This document shows positions 12,245 to 13,530 of a stretch of DNA of 13,530 nt, piece by piece; the stretch's first letter is position 1, and every line of letters begins with the position of its first letter. Under the pieces are notes generated by a model. The model was given only the letters and a program-made list of their open reading frames with translations. It did no database searches and had not been told where the DNA came from. The position numbers and the translations under genes were made by a program. The stretch lies in contig JAJZXP010000230.1 of assembly GCA_021806345.1 (NCBI GenBank), forward strand, positions 22,525 to 36,054, written 5' to 3'. Origin of the DNA: Thermoplasmata archaeon (GTDB taxonomy: Archaea > Thermoplasmatota > Thermoplasmata > Thermoplasmatales > Thermoplasmataceae).

Positions 12245-13312
12245 TTAATACTTTCTAAGTATCAAATAATCGGCGAACCATTTTAAGAATTCTTTTTCTT
12301 CTTGGTTTCCTTTGGATTTATCAATGTATTTCTTTCCCCAATCAATGAATCTTTTGATTAAATACCTTGAATAGTCATATGACCCAGTTTCCTTGACTAT
12401 CTCCTTTAATTTTTCAAAATCCTCGTCTCCTATGTTTCCATTATAGAGTGCTTTTTCAATGAAATCCCTCACTTCCTCATCTGCATTCTTCATCGCCCTG
12501 ATCATGAGAAGCGTCTGCTTTCCTTCATTTACATCACTCTTGGGGGGTTTTCCTATTTCCTCTTGAGTACCGAACAATCCGATCACATCATCATGAAGTT
12601 GAAAGGCAAGTCCCACTAGATTTCCATAAGCTTTCAGTGGTTCGATATCCTTTTGAATTCCTGCCAGGCTGGCGCCCATCATGAGTGGACCTTCAAGGGT
12701 ATATTTTGCAGTCTTTCTTAGGTGGAGCCTTATCAGATCATTCTGGCTAAGCTTTACCCCTGCACTGGAAAACATATCAAGTCCTTCACCGTAGCCTGTA
12801 GTCTTAATTATTTCAACCAGGTGCTTTGAACAATCAATCTTTCTATCAGATGGGAAATCTGATGTTAAAAGTGCGTCGAATGAATAATCAACCGCAAGAT
12901 CACCCGCAACAATAGCAAGAGCTTCAGCCATATGCCCCATGTCTTTTACATTCCCAATAATTTCCTCGACCTTCTTGTGAAAACTTTTTTTTCCTCTCCG
13001 AAGATCACTTCTGTCCATGATGTCATCGTGTATCAAAAAAAATGATTGTGACAACTCAATGCTTATGGCAGCGTCATAGATTGCATCACCGGTACCACCG
13101 AATAACCTGTAGGCAACTACAACAAGAATCGGTCTCACCCTTTTGCCTCCTGAAACTGTGTACTCCCTTAATTCCCTAACAATTTTTTCAAGGTGCTTAT
13201 CTTTTACATCTTTCAGCACACGTTCAAAATAGCGCTCAAGCGCAGCTTTAATCTTTGTTCTTTCAACTTCCATATAAAGGGCAAATTTTTTGTCATTCCC
13301 CTGATAGTCCAT
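12245..13312 (-). CDS. Short-chain polyprenyl diphosphate synthase (GGPP/FPP type)
   Basis: This 355-aa trans-prenyltransferase condenses DMAPP or allylic diphosphates with IPP to make FPP or GGPP for archaeal ether lipids and quinones. It has the SGGKRVRP substrate loop (54-61), the first Asp-rich motif DDIMD (96-100), KTAKYT (200-205), and a second motif of the DDVIGLFG form (241-248) followed by GKPPKSDVNEGKQT. This GKPxxSDxxEGKxT layout is common in archaeal and actinobacterial enzymes. Residues 91-92, just before DDIMD, are Phe-Phe, a pattern linked with C15 products. ATG 13312 is chosen over GTG 13351 because a TATA sequence (13340-13348) lies between them and would put transcription start near 13319. 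The gene diverges from RNase HII. Confidence 0.92.
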   Translation of the reverse strand: MDYQGNDKKFALYMEVERTKIKAALERYFERVLKDVKDKHLEKIVRELREYTVSGGKRVRPILVVVAYRLFGGTGDAIYDAAISIELSQSFFLIHDDIMDRSDLRRGKKSFHKKVEEIIGNVKDMGHMAEALAIVAGDLAVDYSFDALLTSDFPSDRKIDCSKHLVEIIKTTGYGEGLDMFSSAGVKLSQNDLIRLHLRKTAKYTLEGPLMMGASLAGIQKDIEPLKAYGNLVGLAFQLHDDVIGLFGTQEEIGKPPKSDVNEGKQTLLMIRAMKNADEEVRDFIEKALYNGNIGDEDFEKLKEIVKETGSYDYSRYLIKRFIDWGKKYIDKSKGNQEEKEFLKWFADYLILRKY

Positions 13313-13339
13313 GATTGGTAATTTCCTATTGGAATAAAA

Positions 13340-13348
13340 GTATATATT
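13340..13348 (-). promoter_or_regulatory. TATA box for the prenyl synthase
   Basis: AATATATAC on the minus strand is centred about 32 nt from ATG 13312. Transcription would start a few nucleotides before the ATG. Its position inside the alternative 13351 reading frame argues against that longer start. Confidence 0.5.
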
Positions 13349-13376
13349 CACCTATTTGTGGAAATTTCATGCTCCA

Positions 13377-13390
13377 TTAATATGAGATAA
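13377..13390 (+). promoter_or_regulatory. TATA-like box for RNase HII
   Basis: TTAATATGAGATAA is centred about 23 nt before ATG 13405, with no Shine-Dalgarno site. This is again the leaderless spacing. Confidence 0.45.
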
Positions 13391-13404
13391 TCCTATGGTC
13401 AATA

Positions 13405-13530
13405 ATGAACTCATCCGTATGTGGTGGTCTAGATGAGGCAGGCAGGGGTCCGGTAATTGGCCCCATGGTAATGGCATTAGTGGAATCCACAAATGAAAAG
13501 ATGGAACAATTAGGTGCAAGAGATTCAAAA
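13405..13530 (+). CDS. rnhB: Ribonuclease HII, N-terminal fragment (cut by window end)
   Basis: Only the first 42 codons are present; the frame is open to the window edge. The start MNSSVCGGLDEAGRGPVIGP contains the RNase HII signature G-x-D-E-A-G-R-G-P-x-x-G-P, with catalytic D10 and E11. The enzyme cleaves the RNA strand of RNA-DNA hybrids and single ribonucleotides embedded in DNA. ATG 13405 is chosen because the signature begins within ten residues, as in archaeal homologues, and a TATA-like box is correctly placed. The remaining catalytic Asp residues lie outside the window. Confidence 0.92.
   Translation, partial: MNSSVCGGLDEAGRGPVIGPMVMALVESTNEKMEQLGARDSK

Noticed and set aside
13349..13351. 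GTG start for the prenyl synthase
   Set aside because: The likely TATA box lies inside the added coding stretch, and the extra 13 residues have no family support.

Overview
The window looks like chromosomal DNA from a Thermoplasmatales archaeon (Ferroplasma, Cuniculiplasma and Thermoplasma relatives). The signs are an AT-rich genome (by eye), a tricorn protease closely resembling the Thermoplasma acidophilum enzyme, a zinc-containing ferredoxin, an archaeal NAC, a class I CCA-adding enzyme and a XerA recombinase. TATA-like boxes lie about 24-26 nt upstream of several start codons, which suggests leaderless mRNAs. The genus cannot be fixed from the sequence alone.

Layout, left to right. (1) tRNA-Phe on the minus strand diverges from a plus-strand pair, NAC and the CCA-adding enzyme, whose stop and start codons overlap. 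(2) A tight minus-strand run reads ferredoxin, tRNA-Gln(UUG), then a small ubiquitin-like SAMP/ThiS protein. The SAMP Shine-Dalgarno sequence starts 2 nt after the tRNA 3' end, and its 3' end overlaps the convergent CCA-enzyme gene by 40 nt. (3) purM diverges from ferredoxin. A 342-nt spacer follows, then a small NifX-like hypothetical gene. (4) A full-length aconitase lies on the minus strand. (5) About 0.7 kb holds a decayed IS200/IS605 element: tnpA and tnpB remnants plus a terminal-type hairpin. (6) The tricorn protease gene and then xerA lie on the plus strand. (7) A minus-strand short-chain polyprenyl synthase diverges from the 5' end of RNase HII, which is cut by the window edge.

Most genes are housekeeping: translation and tRNA maturation (NAC, CCA enzyme, two tRNAs, SAMP), purine synthesis (PurM), the TCA cycle (aconitase, with ferredoxin as likely electron carrier for 2-oxoacid oxidation), peptide turnover (tricorn), chromosome segregation and replication (XerA, RNase HII) and lipid precursors (prenyl synthase). 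No CRISPR array, prophage or defence island is visible.

The points most worth a second look are the tRNA-Gln/SAMP dicistronic arrangement, in which the tRNA belongs to the class that Urm1/SAMP systems thiolate; a tricorn that seems to lack the Arg-Arg loop anchoring substrate C-termini; a prenyl synthase with the Phe-Phe pair typical of C15 enzymes; and the IS605 wreck beside the tricorn promoter.
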